Source of the DNA: JACKCP01 sp034007295
GTDB taxonomy: Bacteria; Desulfobacterota; Desulfobacteria; Desulfobacterales; JACKCP01
Direction of reading: 5' to 3'
NCBI GenBank assembly: GCA_034007295.1
Contig: JAVERC010000002.1
Span: forward strand, 124,001 to 188,000
DNA length: 64,000 nt
Translations under genes and position numbers: made by a program
In this document: in pieces, positions 28,089-37,716 of the stretch
Layout: each line of letters starts with the position of its first letter
Position numbering within the stretch: the stretch's first letter is position 1
The notes under the pieces: model-generated
The model's input: only the letters and a program-made list of their open reading frames with translations
The model's database searches: none
What the model was told of the DNA's origin: nothing

Positions 28089-28289
28089 ATGGCAAACGGA
28101 GTAGTTAAGTGGTTCAGTGACAAAAAGGGCTTTGGTTTTATTGAGCAGGAAAACGGTACAGATATTTTTGTTCATTTTTCAGCAATCAATTCAGATGGTT
28201 TCAAATCACTGAACGAAGGTGACAAGGTTACTTTTGAAATCAAAGAAGGACCAAAAGGACCTGCAGCTGACAATGTGAGAAAAATTTAA
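28089..28289 (+). CDS. Cold-shock domain protein (CspA family)
   Basis: 66-residue single cold-shock domain, an RNA chaperone. It starts MANGVVKWFSDKKGFGFIE with RNP-1 (KGFGFI) and has RNP-2 as IFVHFSAI, then GDKVTFEIKEGPKGPAADNV at the end. It is monocistronic: it has its own promoter-like site and a strong terminator 24 bases after the stop. The leader hairpin may adjust translation with temperature. Confidence 0.97.
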   Translation: MANGVVKWFSDKKGFGFIEQENGTDIFVHFSAINSDGFKSLNEGDKVTFEIKEGPKGPAADNVRKI

Positions 28290-28312
28290 TTTTTTTATAT
28301 TTTTGAAAACTT

Positions 28313-28353
28313 AAAGCATCTTCAACTTTAAAGGTTGAAGATGCTTTTTTTTT
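28313..28353 (+). terminator. Strong intrinsic terminator of cold-shock gene
   Basis: A 14-bp perfect stem (AAAGCATCTTCAAC with GTTGAAGATGCTTT), 7-base loop, then a long T-run. Confidence 0.93.
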
Positions 28354-28358
28354 GTACT

Positions 28359-28503
28359 TAGTTGCTGAACGAAAACGGCCTTTTTTGTCCATTTCTGCGT
28401 CAGAATCAAAATTTAATCCTCAAAATACTAAATGTATCCTAAAGGTTAAATTTTTCATCTTCCTTGAACTGAACAAAAAATTCTCGTTTTCGGCCAATCA
28501 CTA
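28359..28503 (-). repeat. Interspersed TA-bounded repeat, copy 3 (full length, reverse)
   Basis: Starts TAGTTGCTGAACGAAAACGGCC and ends TCTCGTTTTCGGCCAATCACTA. It is nearly identical, in reverse, to the copy at 56367-56511, including the middle ATTTAATCCTCAAAATACTAAATG. It begins 5 bases after the T-run of the cold-shock terminator and ends about 30 bases before the next gene. Confidence 0.85.
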
Positions 28504-28534
28504 CTGAATAATTAAAACAGCTGTGTTAATAAAT

Positions 28535-28969
28535 ATGGAAAAAGATTTTTTTAAAATTAAGGATATGCGTGATTTTAATGAAGAAGAATGGGAGCTTATT
28601 TGTTCATGCTGCGGGCTTTGCTGTATGGAGAAACTTATAGACAGTGAAACACAAGAACTTTATTTTACCTGTGTGTCCTGTACTTATCTTGATCTTGATT
28701 CTTTAAAATGCAGTGTTTACAAAAAAAGATTAGAATTAAAAAAAGACTGCATAAAATTAAATATTGATTATCTTGAAAATTATATTAATTATCTTCCCAC
28801 AAATTGTTCATACAGGATTCTTTTTCTGGAAAAAAAGCTGCCATACTGGCATTATCTTATTTCAGGTGATAAAAATCTTGTTCATAAACTTGGAATTTCA
28901 GCGTTTGGAAAAGCTGTTTCAGGTAAAGATATAAATGAGGATGATTTAGAAGATTATATTATAGATTGA
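28535..28969 (+). CDS. YcgN-family cysteine-cluster protein (UPF0260)
   Basis: 144 residues with a cysteine-rich N-terminal half: CSCCGLCCM, then CVSCTYLDLDSLKCSVY and later DCIKL and LPTNCSYR, followed by LPYWHYLISG. This pattern matches the YcgN/UPF0260 family, which probably binds a metal (Fe or Zn) through the cysteines; the function is unproven. A GTG four codons upstream keeps the frame open, but the ATG at 28535 is preferred. No clear ribosome-binding site is visible for either, perhaps because the repeat copy upstream replaced the original leader. purB follows 29 bases later. Confidence 0.82.
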   Translation: MEKDFFKIKDMRDFNEEEWELICSCCGLCCMEKLIDSETQELYFTCVSCTYLDLDSLKCSVYKKRLELKKDCIKLNIDYLENYINYLPTNCSYRILFLEKKLPYWHYLISGDKNLVHKLGISAFGKAVSGKDINEDDLEDYIID

Positions 28970-28998
28970 ATTTTGAATTTAAAAAAAGGGAGTAAAAA

Positions 28999-30372
28999 AT
29001 GAATCAGGTACTGTCTCTTTCAGTTCTTGACGGAAGATATAAAAGACACACTTCAGTTTTATCTGAAATTTTTTCTGAATTTGGCCTTATAAAGCACAGA
29101 ATAGAAATTGAAATCAAGTGGTTTATTTTTTTAATGGAAGAACTGGAATTTGGGAATCTTTCGGATCAAGACAAGACATATCTTAATAAAATAATTGAAA
29201 ACTTCAGTGCTTCTGATGCACAAAAAATAAAAGATATTGAAAAAGTTACAAACCATGATGTTAAAGCCTGCGAATATTTTTTAAAGGAAAAATTTGATGA
29301 AGGCTCAAAAAATCTTTCAGGTTTAAAAGAATGGATTCATTTTGCATGCACATCAGAAGATATAAATAATACTTCTTATTGTCTTATGATAAAAAGAGGC
29401 AGGCAAAAAGCACTTGAACTTTTTAATCAAATTCTTGATCTTGTAGAAAATTTAGGAATCAAATTCAAATCAGAACCAATGATGTCAAGAACCCATGGAC
29501 AGCCTGCAACTCCAACAACCATGGGTAAAGAACTGATAAATTTTGCATGGAGAATAAGAGAAGAGCTTGAAACACTGAAAAACCTTCCCATTCAAGGCAA
29601 AATGAACGGTGCAACAGGTAATTTCAATGCTCATATTTCTGCTTTTCCAGATATTGACTGGGCCAAAGCCTCTGAAAATTTTATAAAAAAATATCTTGAA
29701 GCTGAGCCTCTTTTTTATACAACCCAGATTAATCCATACTCTTATATTGCAAAAAATCTTCACTCAATTTCAAGACTTTGTTCCATTTCAATTGATATGG
29801 CACGGGATATGTGGGGATATATTTCAATTGGGTATTTTAAGCAGAAAATCAAGGAAGGCGAGGTAGGTTCTTCAACAATGCCGCACAAGGTTAACCCAAT
29901 AGATTTTGAAAACAGCGAAGGAAACTTTGGGCTCTGTTCTGCAATGGCAGAACATATTGGTTCTAAGCTTCTTATTTCAAGATTTCAAAGGGATTTATCC
30001 GATTCAACAGTATTAAGAAATATTGGTGCTGTTTTTGGTTATTTTTTTATTGGAGGAAATTCAATTTTAAAAGGTCTTTCAAAGGTTGAACTGAACAAGG
30101 AAGCATTGAAAAAAGATCTTGAAGAAAATCTTGAACTTTTAGCAGAGCCTGTCCAGACTGTAATGAGAGCTTTTGGCGAAAAAGATCCATATGAAAAAAT
30201 GAAAAAGCTTACAAGAGGACACAGAATAACAAGGCATGAGCTTGATACATTTATTGATTGTCTTGAAAATCTTCCTCAAAATGAAAAGGAAAGGCTCAAG
30301 AAACTTACTCCACAAACATACACAGGAGCAGCAGAAACTCTTGTTGACAAGTACATAAAAACTTATCTTTAG
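28999..30372 (+). CDS. purB: Adenylosuccinate lyase
   Basis: Purine-synthesis lyase acting on SAICAR and adenylosuccinate. The signature GSSTMPHKVNPIDFENSEGN is present, with FACTSEDINNTSY and SRTHGQPATPTTMGKE. The 457-residue length and the sequence style are those of the E. coli-type PurB rather than the shorter Bacillus type. GGGAG precedes the start. purL and purQ are 22 kb away, so the purine genes are dispersed. Confidence 0.96.
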   Translation: MNQVLSLSVLDGRYKRHTSVLSEIFSEFGLIKHRIEIEIKWFIFLMEELEFGNLSDQDKTYLNKIIENFSASDAQKIKDIEKVTNHDVKACEYFLKEKFDEGSKNLSGLKEWIHFACTSEDINNTSYCLMIKRGRQKALELFNQILDLVENLGIKFKSEPMMSRTHGQPATPTTMGKELINFAWRIREELETLKNLPIQGKMNGATGNFNAHISAFPDIDWAKASENFIKKYLEAEPLFYTTQINPYSYIAKNLHSISRLCSISIDMARDMWGYISIGYFKQKIKEGEVGSSTMPHKVNPIDFENSEGNFGLCSAMAEHIGSKLLISRFQRDLSDSTVLRNIGAVFGYFFIGGNSILKGLSKVELNKEALKKDLEENLELLAEPVQTVMRAFGEKDPYEKMKKLTRGHRITRHELDTFIDCLENLPQNEKERLKKLTPQTYTGAAETLVDKYIKTYL

Positions 30373-30485
30373 TTAAGTTTTTTTAAAGGCTGCCGAATTT
30401 AAGTTGAAATGGATTTATTGAAAATTATAAATAATCATAACTGTTGTTTCATGCTTAAAAGGCAGTCTTAAAATATGGAGGCATG

Positions 30486-31514
30486 ATGAAAAAAAACCTT
30501 ATTTTTTTTTCTATTGTATTTTTCTTTTTGTCAGTTATTAGTTCATATTCAGCAAATCTTGTTATTCATTTAAAGGATAACTCAAGGATTTTATCAAAAG
30601 ATTTTACCCTGCCTCTAGACAATGATGAAAAAACTGATGTCTATAATCCAAATGTAAGGGTTACTGATTTGAATATATCTCAAATGGAATACACATCAGA
30701 TAAAGACAATCTTGTTCATTTTATTTTAAAAGATGATCTTTTAACCAAAGTTTCTGAAATCGATTTTGTGGACAGAGTACCTGGGATTTCTGATAATTAT
30801 GGTTTGACAATAAAGTTTTTGGATAAAACACAGGAAAATACTTCCAATGCAAGATTTTACAAATACAGCGGAAACAATACTCCCTCTAAAAAAATATCTG
30901 TTTTAAGATTTGATGAGTACAACAATACCTGGGTTCCAGAGTACATAGACATATCAATGATTGATAAGATTGAGTTCAGAAAAAGAGCTTTGGTAAAAAA
31001 AGAAGACAGCATAAAAAAAGATGAGTCAGAAACTGAAAGTAAAGATAAAAAAGAATCAGGATACAAAAAAAAGGTATTGTTCAGTTCTGATAATTTTGAT
31101 GAACAAAGCTTTGAACAAAATTTAAAAAATGCCATGCTGAATTTAAAAAACAGCAACAATGAATTTGGAACTTCAATTGTTTTAAGGGTTAATTTTGATT
31201 TTGATTCAAGTTCAATTAATTCTAAAGCAACTTCTTTTTTAGATATCATATCAGGTGTTCTTAGCTCACCTGAGCTTGCTGGAGCAAGATTTAGTTTAAG
31301 AGGTTTTACAGACAGTACTGGTGATGAAAAATACAATCTCACTTTGAGTAAAAAAAGAGCTGAATCTGTAAAAGCCTATCTTCAGAAAAAAAATATTTCG
31401 TCTTTGAGACTTGAATCAATTGGTTTAGGGGAAAAAATGCCTATTCTTCCAAATACCAGTGAATATTATAAGAGCCTTAACAGAAGAGTGGAAATTTATC
31501 CGCTTTATTTTTAA
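30486..31514 (+). CDS. OmpA-family outer-membrane or periplasmic protein
   Basis: 342 residues beginning with a signal peptide (KK, then a hydrophobic run to about residue 22, SYSA). The central ~200 residues are not recognised and include a lysine/glutamate-rich linker at about 170-200. The C-terminal ~110 residues are an OmpA-like peptidoglycan-binding domain: VNFDFDSSSINSKA, LRGFTDSTGDEKYNLTLSKKRAESV, GLGEKMPILPN and NRRVEIYP. Two adjacent ATGs exist; GGAGG is better spaced for the second, chosen here. It is followed 5 bases later by the dual ATPase gene. Confidence 0.86.
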   Translation: MKKNLIFFSIVFFFLSVISSYSANLVIHLKDNSRILSKDFTLPLDNDEKTDVYNPNVRVTDLNISQMEYTSDKDNLVHFILKDDLLTKVSEIDFVDRVPGISDNYGLTIKFLDKTQENTSNARFYKYSGNNTPSKKISVLRFDEYNNTWVPEYIDISMIDKIEFRKRALVKKEDSIKKDESETESKDKKESGYKKKVLFSSDNFDEQSFEQNLKNAMLNLKNSNNEFGTSIVLRVNFDFDSSSINSKATSFLDIISGVLSSPELAGARFSLRGFTDSTGDEKYNLTLSKKRAESVKAYLQKKNISSLRLESIGLGEKMPILPNTSEYYKSLNRRVEIYPLYF

Positions 31515-31519
31515 TTATT

Positions 31520-32950
31520 ATGACTAAAGGACTTCTTCTTGAAATAAAAAACATTACCATTTATTATCCAGGCAATTTTGTTTTGCCCAATACTTCGTTT
31601 TCAATTTCACGGGGGGAAAATATCCTTGTAACAGGAAAAAACGGAAGCGGCAAAACCTCTCTAATGAAAGCATTGACAGGCGAGGTTTCAATTTGTAAAG
31701 GAAATATTTCCCGCTATCACAAGCTTCCTTTAAGTAAAAATATTTCATATATTTCCTTTGAAAATCTAAGAAAAATACTGCGTAAACAGGAAATTCTTGA
31801 AGAAGCAGAATATTATTCTGGAAAAGAAATAAAGCCAGATGTTTTTACTATTCTTAATGAAAATAAGTCTCTTTTAAAAATATTTGATTTGAATTCATTC
31901 AAAGGTAAAAAAATTGATAATCTTTCAAGCGGGGAATTAAGAAAATTCCAAATTTTAAAAGCTCTGGAAAATGACCCTGAACTTCTAATACTTGATGAAC
32001 CATTTGACGGTCTTGATTCAAACTCGGTTGATCTTTTGAAAAATTTTATTTCAAATTTGTGCTGCTCAGATATAGCTGTTATCCTTGTAACACACAGGGT
32101 TGATGAAATTTTAAACTGTAATTTCAAATATCTTGCTGTTTATGATAACAAAGTTTTTGAAGTTGAAAGCCCTGACCTTTTAAAAATTTCAGATGAAAAA
32201 ATTCCTGATTTGACTGAATTTGAGAAATATAAGCCTGAGTTTAAAAAAGATGTCATTGCCAAGCTTTCAAATTGCAGTGTTTATTACGGCGAAAAAAAGG
32301 TACTTGAAAATATTAATCTTCAGATTTCAACTGGAGAAAAATGGGTTGTAAAAGGTGAAAACGGCTGTGGTAAATCAACACTTTTATCTCTTATAACAGG
32401 AGATAATCTTCAGGTTTATTCAAATGATGTAAAAGTCTTTGGCAAAAAAATAGGACTTGGGACAACTCTTTTTGAATTTAAAAAAAATACAGGGTATGTT
32501 TCTCCATCACTTCATTTAAAATATGATAAAAAAGTTGAAGCTTACAAGGTTTTGATTTCAGGTTATTATGATTCTGTCGGTCTTTACAAAAAACCGGAAA
32601 AAATCCAGATTGAGACTGCAAGATATATTTTTAAAAAATTTAATATTGAAAATCTTTTTTATAAAAGATTTCTTTCCCTTTCATATGGTCAGCAAAGACT
32701 TGTTCTTATTTTAAGAGCACTTATAAAAGATCCGGATCTTATTATAATGGACGAACCCTGTCACGGCCTTGATTCTTTTCACAGAAAAATTGTTTTAAAT
32801 ATTGTAAGAACAATTTGTAAAATGCCTCATAAATCACTTATTTATGTAACACATTCAGATTTGGAACTTGATTTTGACTATGATTTTGTTTTTGAATTTA
32901 TCAGAAAAAAAGATAATTTGGGTTATTATGCAAAAACAATAAGAGTGTGA
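31520..32950 (+). CDS. Dual-domain ABC ATPase, ModF-like
   Basis: 476 residues made of two ABC ATPase domains and no membrane segment. Domain 1: Walker A GKNGSGKT (39-46), signature LSSGELRKFQ, Walker B LLILDEPFDGL. Domain 2: Walker A GENGCGKST at about 279, signature LSYGQQRLV, Walker B LIIMDEPCHGLD. The layout and size resemble ModF/PhrA-type proteins rather than ABC-F translation factors, which have a longer charged linker. The role of ModF-type proteins is poorly known; a link to molybdate or to the OmpA gene upstream is not shown here. Confidence 0.85.
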   Translation: MTKGLLLEIKNITIYYPGNFVLPNTSFSISRGENILVTGKNGSGKTSLMKALTGEVSICKGNISRYHKLPLSKNISYISFENLRKILRKQEILEEAEYYSGKEIKPDVFTILNENKSLLKIFDLNSFKGKKIDNLSSGELRKFQILKALENDPELLILDEPFDGLDSNSVDLLKNFISNLCCSDIAVILVTHRVDEILNCNFKYLAVYDNKVFEVESPDLLKISDEKIPDLTEFEKYKPEFKKDVIAKLSNCSVYYGEKKVLENINLQISTGEKWVVKGENGCGKSTLLSLITGDNLQVYSNDVKVFGKKIGLGTTLFEFKKNTGYVSPSLHLKYDKKVEAYKVLISGYYDSVGLYKKPEKIQIETARYIFKKFNIENLFYKRFLSLSYGQQRLVLILRALIKDPDLIIMDEPCHGLDSFHRKIVLNIVRTICKMPHKSLIYVTHSDLELDFDYDFVFEFIRKKDNLGYYAKTIRV

Positions 32951-32995
32951 ATGCTTTATTTAAAAGGATTTAGGTGAGTTTTTAAGGAATTTAAC

Positions 32996-33071
32996 TGGTG
33001 TGCCCGGCGGGAATCGAACCCACGATTTCCGGCTTCGGAGGCCGGCGTCTTATCCTCTGGACTACGGGCAC
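32996..33071 (-). tRNA. tRNA-Arg (anticodon CCG)
   Basis: On the reverse strand it reads GTGCCCG..., with CGGGCAC closing the 7-bp acceptor stem, then discriminator A and an encoded CCA (76 bases). The anticodon stem CCGGC/GCCGG encloses the loop CTCCGAA, giving anticodon CCG, which reads the rare codon CGG. The T-arm GGTTCGATTCC is standard. The rest of the 313-base gap between the ATPase gene and the Smr gene shows nothing else. Confidence 0.96.
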
Positions 33072-33263
33072 GTTTTTAATTATTTTAAATAGATTTAAAG
33101 TATTTTTACTTTATTTAAGTTATAATTACAGCTAATTATTTCAATATTCACACAGACTAATCAACTAAGTTATGGGATAATAAAAGTCAAGTAAATGTTT
33201 TTGTTTTTATGTTTCTTATCTGTTACATTAAATTTTCCTATGACTTATTTTTAAGGAGTTTTT

Positions 33264-33989
33264 ATGTCTGGATTCAGTAATGGTTTTTCAAACAGTCCAT
33301 TTGAGGACTACAGGCATGTATTGACAGGACTTGTGAAAAATAAGAAAAAAACTGTCCCTTGGCAGACAAGGGAAAATAAGAAATCATATTGTTTGGCCAA
33401 AAAAGATGATGACCTTTTTTTGAAAGAAATGTCAGATGTTATTCCTTTAAAAGGTAAAAAAAAGATTGGAGGCTGTTTAAATAAAATAAAGAGGTACAAT
33501 AAAATTGATTATTATTGTGAAAAAAAGGAAGTTTTAAAAAAGCTAGAAAAACTTCTTGATTCTGGAGAAGGTTTTGAAGTATCAAAAACTCCAGAATATT
33601 GTGAACTGATTGGGGCAGGAGTTTGTGAGGAAACAGCAAAAAAGCTCCATAAAGGTAAATTTTCGGTTCAGGCATATATTGATCTGCACGGATTTTCAAG
33701 AATTGATGCAGATGAGATTGTTAGAAATTTTCTTGAAAAAAGTTTTAGGGAAAATAAAAACGCAGTTTTAATTGTTCATGGACGTGGTCTTTCTTCAAAA
33801 AATGAACCGGTATTGAAAAATCTTGTACAGGAGATTTTGAGTTCCAATTACTGGAGAAGAAGAATTTTTGCCTGTGCCAGTGCAAAAAGTACAGATGGCG
33901 GAGGCGGGGGAACCTATGTTCTTTTCAGAAAAAAGCCTCTTTCAAAAAATCAGGAAAAGAAGCTCTTAAAAAAACAGGTATATTATTAA
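33264..33989 (+). CDS. Smr-domain protein
   Basis: 241 residues with a C-terminal Smr (small MutS-related) domain: YIDLHGFSRIDADEIV at about 138, VLIVHGRGLSS at about 171-181, and GGGGTYVLFRKKP at the end. Smr domains are often nucleases acting on branched DNA or structured RNA. The N-terminal ~130 residues are charged and unrecognised, similar in layout to stand-alone YdaL-type proteins. TAAGGAG precedes the ATG. Its stop overlaps the start of the next gene (TAATG). Confidence 0.88.
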   Translation: MSGFSNGFSNSPFEDYRHVLTGLVKNKKKTVPWQTRENKKSYCLAKKDDDLFLKEMSDVIPLKGKKKIGGCLNKIKRYNKIDYYCEKKEVLKKLEKLLDSGEGFEVSKTPEYCELIGAGVCEETAKKLHKGKFSVQAYIDLHGFSRIDADEIVRNFLEKSFRENKNAVLIVHGRGLSSKNEPVLKNLVQEILSSNYWRRRIFACASAKSTDGGGGGTYVLFRKKPLSKNQEKKLLKKQVYY

Positions 33990-34276
33990 TGTATATAGCT
34001 TCCGGGATTTTAAAATACAAAATACATGAATGTTTTTCACTCAAGCAGAAACGTTCCCATGTAAAGCCAATAATATCAAAAATTCAAAATGAATTTAATG
34101 CTTCAGTGTGTGAAGCTGGAAGCCTTGATAAATACCAGATTGCAGAAATTGGTTTTTCCATGGTTTCAAACGATAAAAATGTTTTGAACTCCAAGGTTGA
34201 CAAGCTCTTTAATCTTGCAGAATCATCTGCGCTTGCAGAACTTATTGACTCTGAATACGATATTTACAGCTTTTAA
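33989..34276 (+). CDS. DUF503 family protein (YlxP-like)
   Basis: 95 residues. It matches the DUF503/YlxP pattern: a short beta start (YIASGILKYKIHECFSLKQKRSHVKPI), NASVCEAGSLDKYQIAEIGFSMVSND, and a helical end. In many bacteria the gene sits in the nusA-infB-rbfA operon, with a suspected ribosome-related role. Here it is coupled to the Smr gene through a one-base overlap. The function is unproven. Confidence 0.85.
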   Translation: MYIASGILKYKIHECFSLKQKRSHVKPIISKIQNEFNASVCEAGSLDKYQIAEIGFSMVSNDKNVLNSKVDKLFNLAESSALAELIDSEYDIYSF

Positions 34277-34293
34277 ATTTTTCATTTGAACTG

Positions 34294-34319
34294 TAAAAGG
34301 CTGTTTTCGTTCATCAAAA
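34294..34319 (+). repeat. Interspersed repeat, copy 4 (remnant of one end)
   Basis: TAAAAGGCTGTTTTCGTTCATCAA matches the right end of the repeat family (AAAAGGCCGTTTTCGTTCAGCAA). No left end is seen, so it is a fragment, 17 bases after the DUF503 stop. The remaining ~110 bases to the next stop show nothing else. Confidence 0.5.
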
Positions 34320-34428
34320 AATTTGAACCTGAATTAAGCGATTTTAATGTTTTTTAATATAATGGGCTAAATTCATTAAAAATATTAAGCGCTCAATTCA
34401 GTTTGAAAAAATTTGGTGCACATATAAA

Positions 34429-35412
34429 TTACCATTTTACATAATGGTCTTCAAGCCATCCCAAAAATTCAACATCCTTATAATTTTTTTCATCAAGTTT
34501 TATTTTTCCTCTGAATATGCCTGTATGCTGGATAAAATTTGAGGCGGTAAATAAAAAATTTGTTTTTTCAGTTTTTGTTTTTTTGGGGATGAACTTTAGG
34601 TCAATAATATTGTCATTTGACTTGACAGACCATATTTCATTATCTTCTTTTTCAAAATTCACCTGATTTATTTTTATAAATTTATCATCATGCCAGATGA
34701 AGTTTTCTGTTTCGCCTGTCTGATTTACTCCCCATGAAAGATTCATTCCAAATTCCTTAAAATCAAGTATGCATGCCGTTGAAGCCCAGTTCCACCATAT
34801 TTCCCTTCCTGGATAACCAAGGCTTCGGTCTGTGATGGCCCTTGATGTTTCTGAAGAAAATTCTGTTTCATTGTTATTTAAACATATTTTGCCTGTGCAT
34901 TTTAAAGGAGTTTGTTTTTTTGTGAAAAACCATCTGTTATATGAAGTTTTTGAGCATATTCTTAAAGGAGATGGATATTTTTCATTTAAAAATTCTATCT
35001 CAAATTTAATATTTTTTGAGTTTACATAAAGGCTGTTTGAAAAAAATTTAATTTCAAGATCCTTTGCTTTAAACCAGGCATCAGAATTTTCTGTATCGGG
35101 GTTAATAATCTTTTTGAAAAAAGGAAAAACAAGAGAGCCTTTTTCATGAAGGGTGTTTGTTTCAAGATCATGTATATACGCAAATCCTTTTGAAGCATAT
35201 CCAAGATCTGCAATGGCAGCACCGGCAATATGGTTATCTGTTATTATTCCTGCAAAAATAAACTGTCTGAAAAAAAGGGGTTTTAAAAAACCAGGGATTT
35301 TTTTGCCCATTTTTGTCTGCAGTTTAAAGTCTTTAATATTTATTTTTGGACCTGATTCAAAGAGTTTGAAGTATGGCTGATTTTTTATGGGGTTGATAAG
35401 ATTTGTTTCCAT
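34429..35412 (-). CDS. DUF2804 family protein
   Basis: 327 residues, no signal peptide, beta-rich. The pattern FIFAGIITDNHIAGAAIADLGYASKGFAYI in the first third (about 50-80), REIWWNWASTACILDF in the middle, then FGMNLSWGVN and a final GWLEDHYVKW resemble DUF2804, a family of unknown function found in Proteobacteria and resembling lipocalin/hydroxyneurosporene-synthase-like folds. No operon partner: it is convergent with DUF503 and divergent from the dynamin-like gene. Confidence 0.75.
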   Translation of the reverse strand: METNLINPIKNQPYFKLFESGPKINIKDFKLQTKMGKKIPGFLKPLFFRQFIFAGIITDNHIAGAAIADLGYASKGFAYIHDLETNTLHEKGSLVFPFFKKIINPDTENSDAWFKAKDLEIKFFSNSLYVNSKNIKFEIEFLNEKYPSPLRICSKTSYNRWFFTKKQTPLKCTGKICLNNNETEFSSETSRAITDRSLGYPGREIWWNWASTACILDFKEFGMNLSWGVNQTGETENFIWHDDKFIKINQVNFEKEDNEIWSVKSNDNIIDLKFIPKKTKTEKTNFLFTASNFIQHTGIFRGKIKLDEKNYKDVEFLGWLEDHYVKW

Positions 35413-35513
35413 GATTAATTTTCTCTTTTGATTGTTTTTTGTTTTCAGGTTATCAGAGTTATGATTTAAAATAAATATTTTAGAATGCTTTAATTTTTTT
35501 GTGGAGAATTTTT

Positions 35514-37715
35514 ATGGCAAACAATGCTTTTGATATAACAAACGAACTTGTTGATCTTTCAAATGAACTTGGAACTATTTACTCAAGTTATCTTAAGTCT
35601 GAGGATAAATCAGGACTTGAAGAGCTTGAAAAAATAAAAAAATTTTTTGGTTCAATAAATAAAAATATTGATGATCAGGTTTTAAAAATTGCAGTTGTGG
35701 GAGCAATAAAGTCTGGAAAAAGTACATTTATTAATTCCTTTTTAAAATCTGATTTTTTAAAAAGGGGAGCAGGGGTAATAACTTCTGTTGTAACCCGTGT
35801 AATGGCAGGAAAAGAAAAAAAAGCAGTTGTTTCCTTTAAGACCATTGATGAAATAAATAATGACATAAAAAATTCAGTGGTTCTTCTTCCTGAGTTTGAA
35901 GATAACGGTAATTTTGATGATTTTGATATAAGGGATATAAACTCAAGGCAAAGGCTTGATCGGGTACTTGTTGCACTGAAAAATGAAGATCTTTTTACAA
36001 AAGACTCAAGAGAAGCAAAAAGCGTATACCTCCAGTCATATCTTAAGGGATACCAGCGTCTTGAAAATATCCTTGAAAAAGGAGAGTTTGAGTTTTTCGG
36101 TGATAATTTTGATGAATATAAGGATTTTGCAAGTCAGGAGCCTTTAGCAGTTTATGTAAAAGATATTTATGTTGAAATTCCTGGAAATGCTATTGACGAA
36201 AAAACAGAAATAGCAGACTGTCAGGGAAGCGACTCCACAAATCCTCTTCATATAGCCCGTATTCAGGATTATCTGTTAAAAACCAATTTTATAATTTATC
36301 TTGTAAGCACACGGACAGGCTTAAGGCAGGCTGATATAATTTTTTTGAATATGCTTAAAAAAATGGGACTTACAGGCCAGTCTGTTTTTGTTTTGAATGC
36401 TGATTTATCAGAACATGAAAATCTTGAAGATCTTAAAAGGGTTGAGAAAAAAACTGCAGAGGAAATCTGTCTTTTAAAGCCGGATGCAAAGTATTTTACA
36501 ATATCTGCCCTTTATGAACTTTTTACTGAAAATGAAGATAGCCTTTCAAAAAAAGATATTTTGAGGCTTGAGCAATGGAGGCTTGATAAGGAAAGTTCAA
36601 ATTTTTTAAAAAACGGATTTAAAGACTTTAACAATTATTTTAAAAATGAACTTATTTTAAAAAAGCAGTTTTTCTTTTACTCAAGTATTCTTGGAAAAAT
36701 TAGAGACAAAATAAATGAGTTGAGCGAGCGTCTTGAAATAAAAATAAAAATTCTTGATTCAGGTGATAAAACTGCTGAAAAAGAGCTTATTGATCAGACC
36801 AAAAAATTCAGGGAAGTTAAAAATATTATAAAAAATACCATGGAAGGATCAAAGTCCAAATTTGATAAAAACTTAAAAAACGAGATTGATTCCTTTTTTT
36901 CATCCAGCTCTGAAATAACAGGTATGGCATATGATTTTATAAAGGCATACAAGGGAGACCTCAACAAATATATTGTAAAAACAGGAGACAGCTCTGTTAA
37001 GGTAAATTATTTTTCCCTGTATCAGGATTTCAGGCAAAGTCTTGATAATTTTGTTACAAGAGAAATTAATCCATTGGTAATATCTTTTATAAAAGAAAAG
37101 GAAAAAGAAATTGTTTCATATTATTATGAGCTTTCAAAATCTTCTGAATATATGGTTTTTGAAACAAGAAACAATTTTCAGAAAACAATAGGAAAAGATC
37201 CTGTAAAATTTGGTACAAATATTCCCTCTCCGGATAACTTCAGTCTTGAGCAGGCATTTGAAATCCCTTCTGCCCTTGATGCACTCAATTATAATGTCGT
37301 ATTAAGAAGCAGTGCAATGGCAGGCTCTTCAATGGTTTTTGTCAAAAATTTGATTAACAGGATTTTCAAGCCTAAAAATTCCTTAAATGATGATGCACTT
37401 AAAATTATTGAAAAAGGCCTTTCAAAAATAAAAAAAGAAACTGAATCAACCCTGAAAAATCATTTTTTAAACTACAGAGAAAATCTTAAGTTTCAATATG
37501 TATTAAAGTTTTCTGAGCAGGTCATGGATGTTTACTTGAAAAGCCTTATTGAATCTCTTGATTCCTATGTAAATGATTTTTCAGATATTCTTGAGATAAT
37601 GGAAAATAATCAGGAATCTAAAAAAGTTTGTCTTGAAGAACTTGGAAGGCTTGAGTCTCAATGCGGTGATTTGAGTAAAAGGGCAGAAGAAATTACCAAA
37701 CGCCTCGATTTATAA
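35514..37715 (+). CDS. Bacterial dynamin-like GTPase
   Basis: 733 residues. The GTPase domain has G1 GAIKSGKST (about 63-71), G2 threonine in GVITSVVTRV, G3 DCQGSDS (Asp235; DxxG form) and G4 probably NADLSE, which lacks the usual Lys (N/TKxD). The second half is long helical sequence with coiled-coil stretches and a hydrophobic region at about 590-625 (LNYNVVLRSSAMAGSSMVF), compatible with membrane contact. Bacterial dynamins remodel membranes during envelope stress or phage attack. The upstream TTG is rejected because GTGGAG just before ATG-GCA is the ribosome-binding site. It is convergent with the SprA-like gene. Confidence 0.85.
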   Translation: MANNAFDITNELVDLSNELGTIYSSYLKSEDKSGLEELEKIKKFFGSINKNIDDQVLKIAVVGAIKSGKSTFINSFLKSDFLKRGAGVITSVVTRVMAGKEKKAVVSFKTIDEINNDIKNSVVLLPEFEDNGNFDDFDIRDINSRQRLDRVLVALKNEDLFTKDSREAKSVYLQSYLKGYQRLENILEKGEFEFFGDNFDEYKDFASQEPLAVYVKDIYVEIPGNAIDEKTEIADCQGSDSTNPLHIARIQDYLLKTNFIIYLVSTRTGLRQADIIFLNMLKKMGLTGQSVFVLNADLSEHENLEDLKRVEKKTAEEICLLKPDAKYFTISALYELFTENEDSLSKKDILRLEQWRLDKESSNFLKNGFKDFNNYFKNELILKKQFFFYSSILGKIRDKINELSERLEIKIKILDSGDKTAEKELIDQTKKFREVKNIIKNTMEGSKSKFDKNLKNEIDSFFSSSSEITGMAYDFIKAYKGDLNKYIVKTGDSSVKVNYFSLYQDFRQSLDNFVTREINPLVISFIKEKEKEIVSYYYELSKSSEYMVFETRNNFQKTIGKDPVKFGTNIPSPDNFSLEQAFEIPSALDALNYNVVLRSSAMAGSSMVFVKNLINRIFKPKNSLNDDALKIIEKGLSKIKKETESTLKNHFLNYRENLKFQYVLKFSEQVMDVYLKSLIESLDSYVNDFSDILEIMENNQESKKVCLEELGRLESQCGDLSKRAEEITKRLDL

Positions 37716-37716
37716 A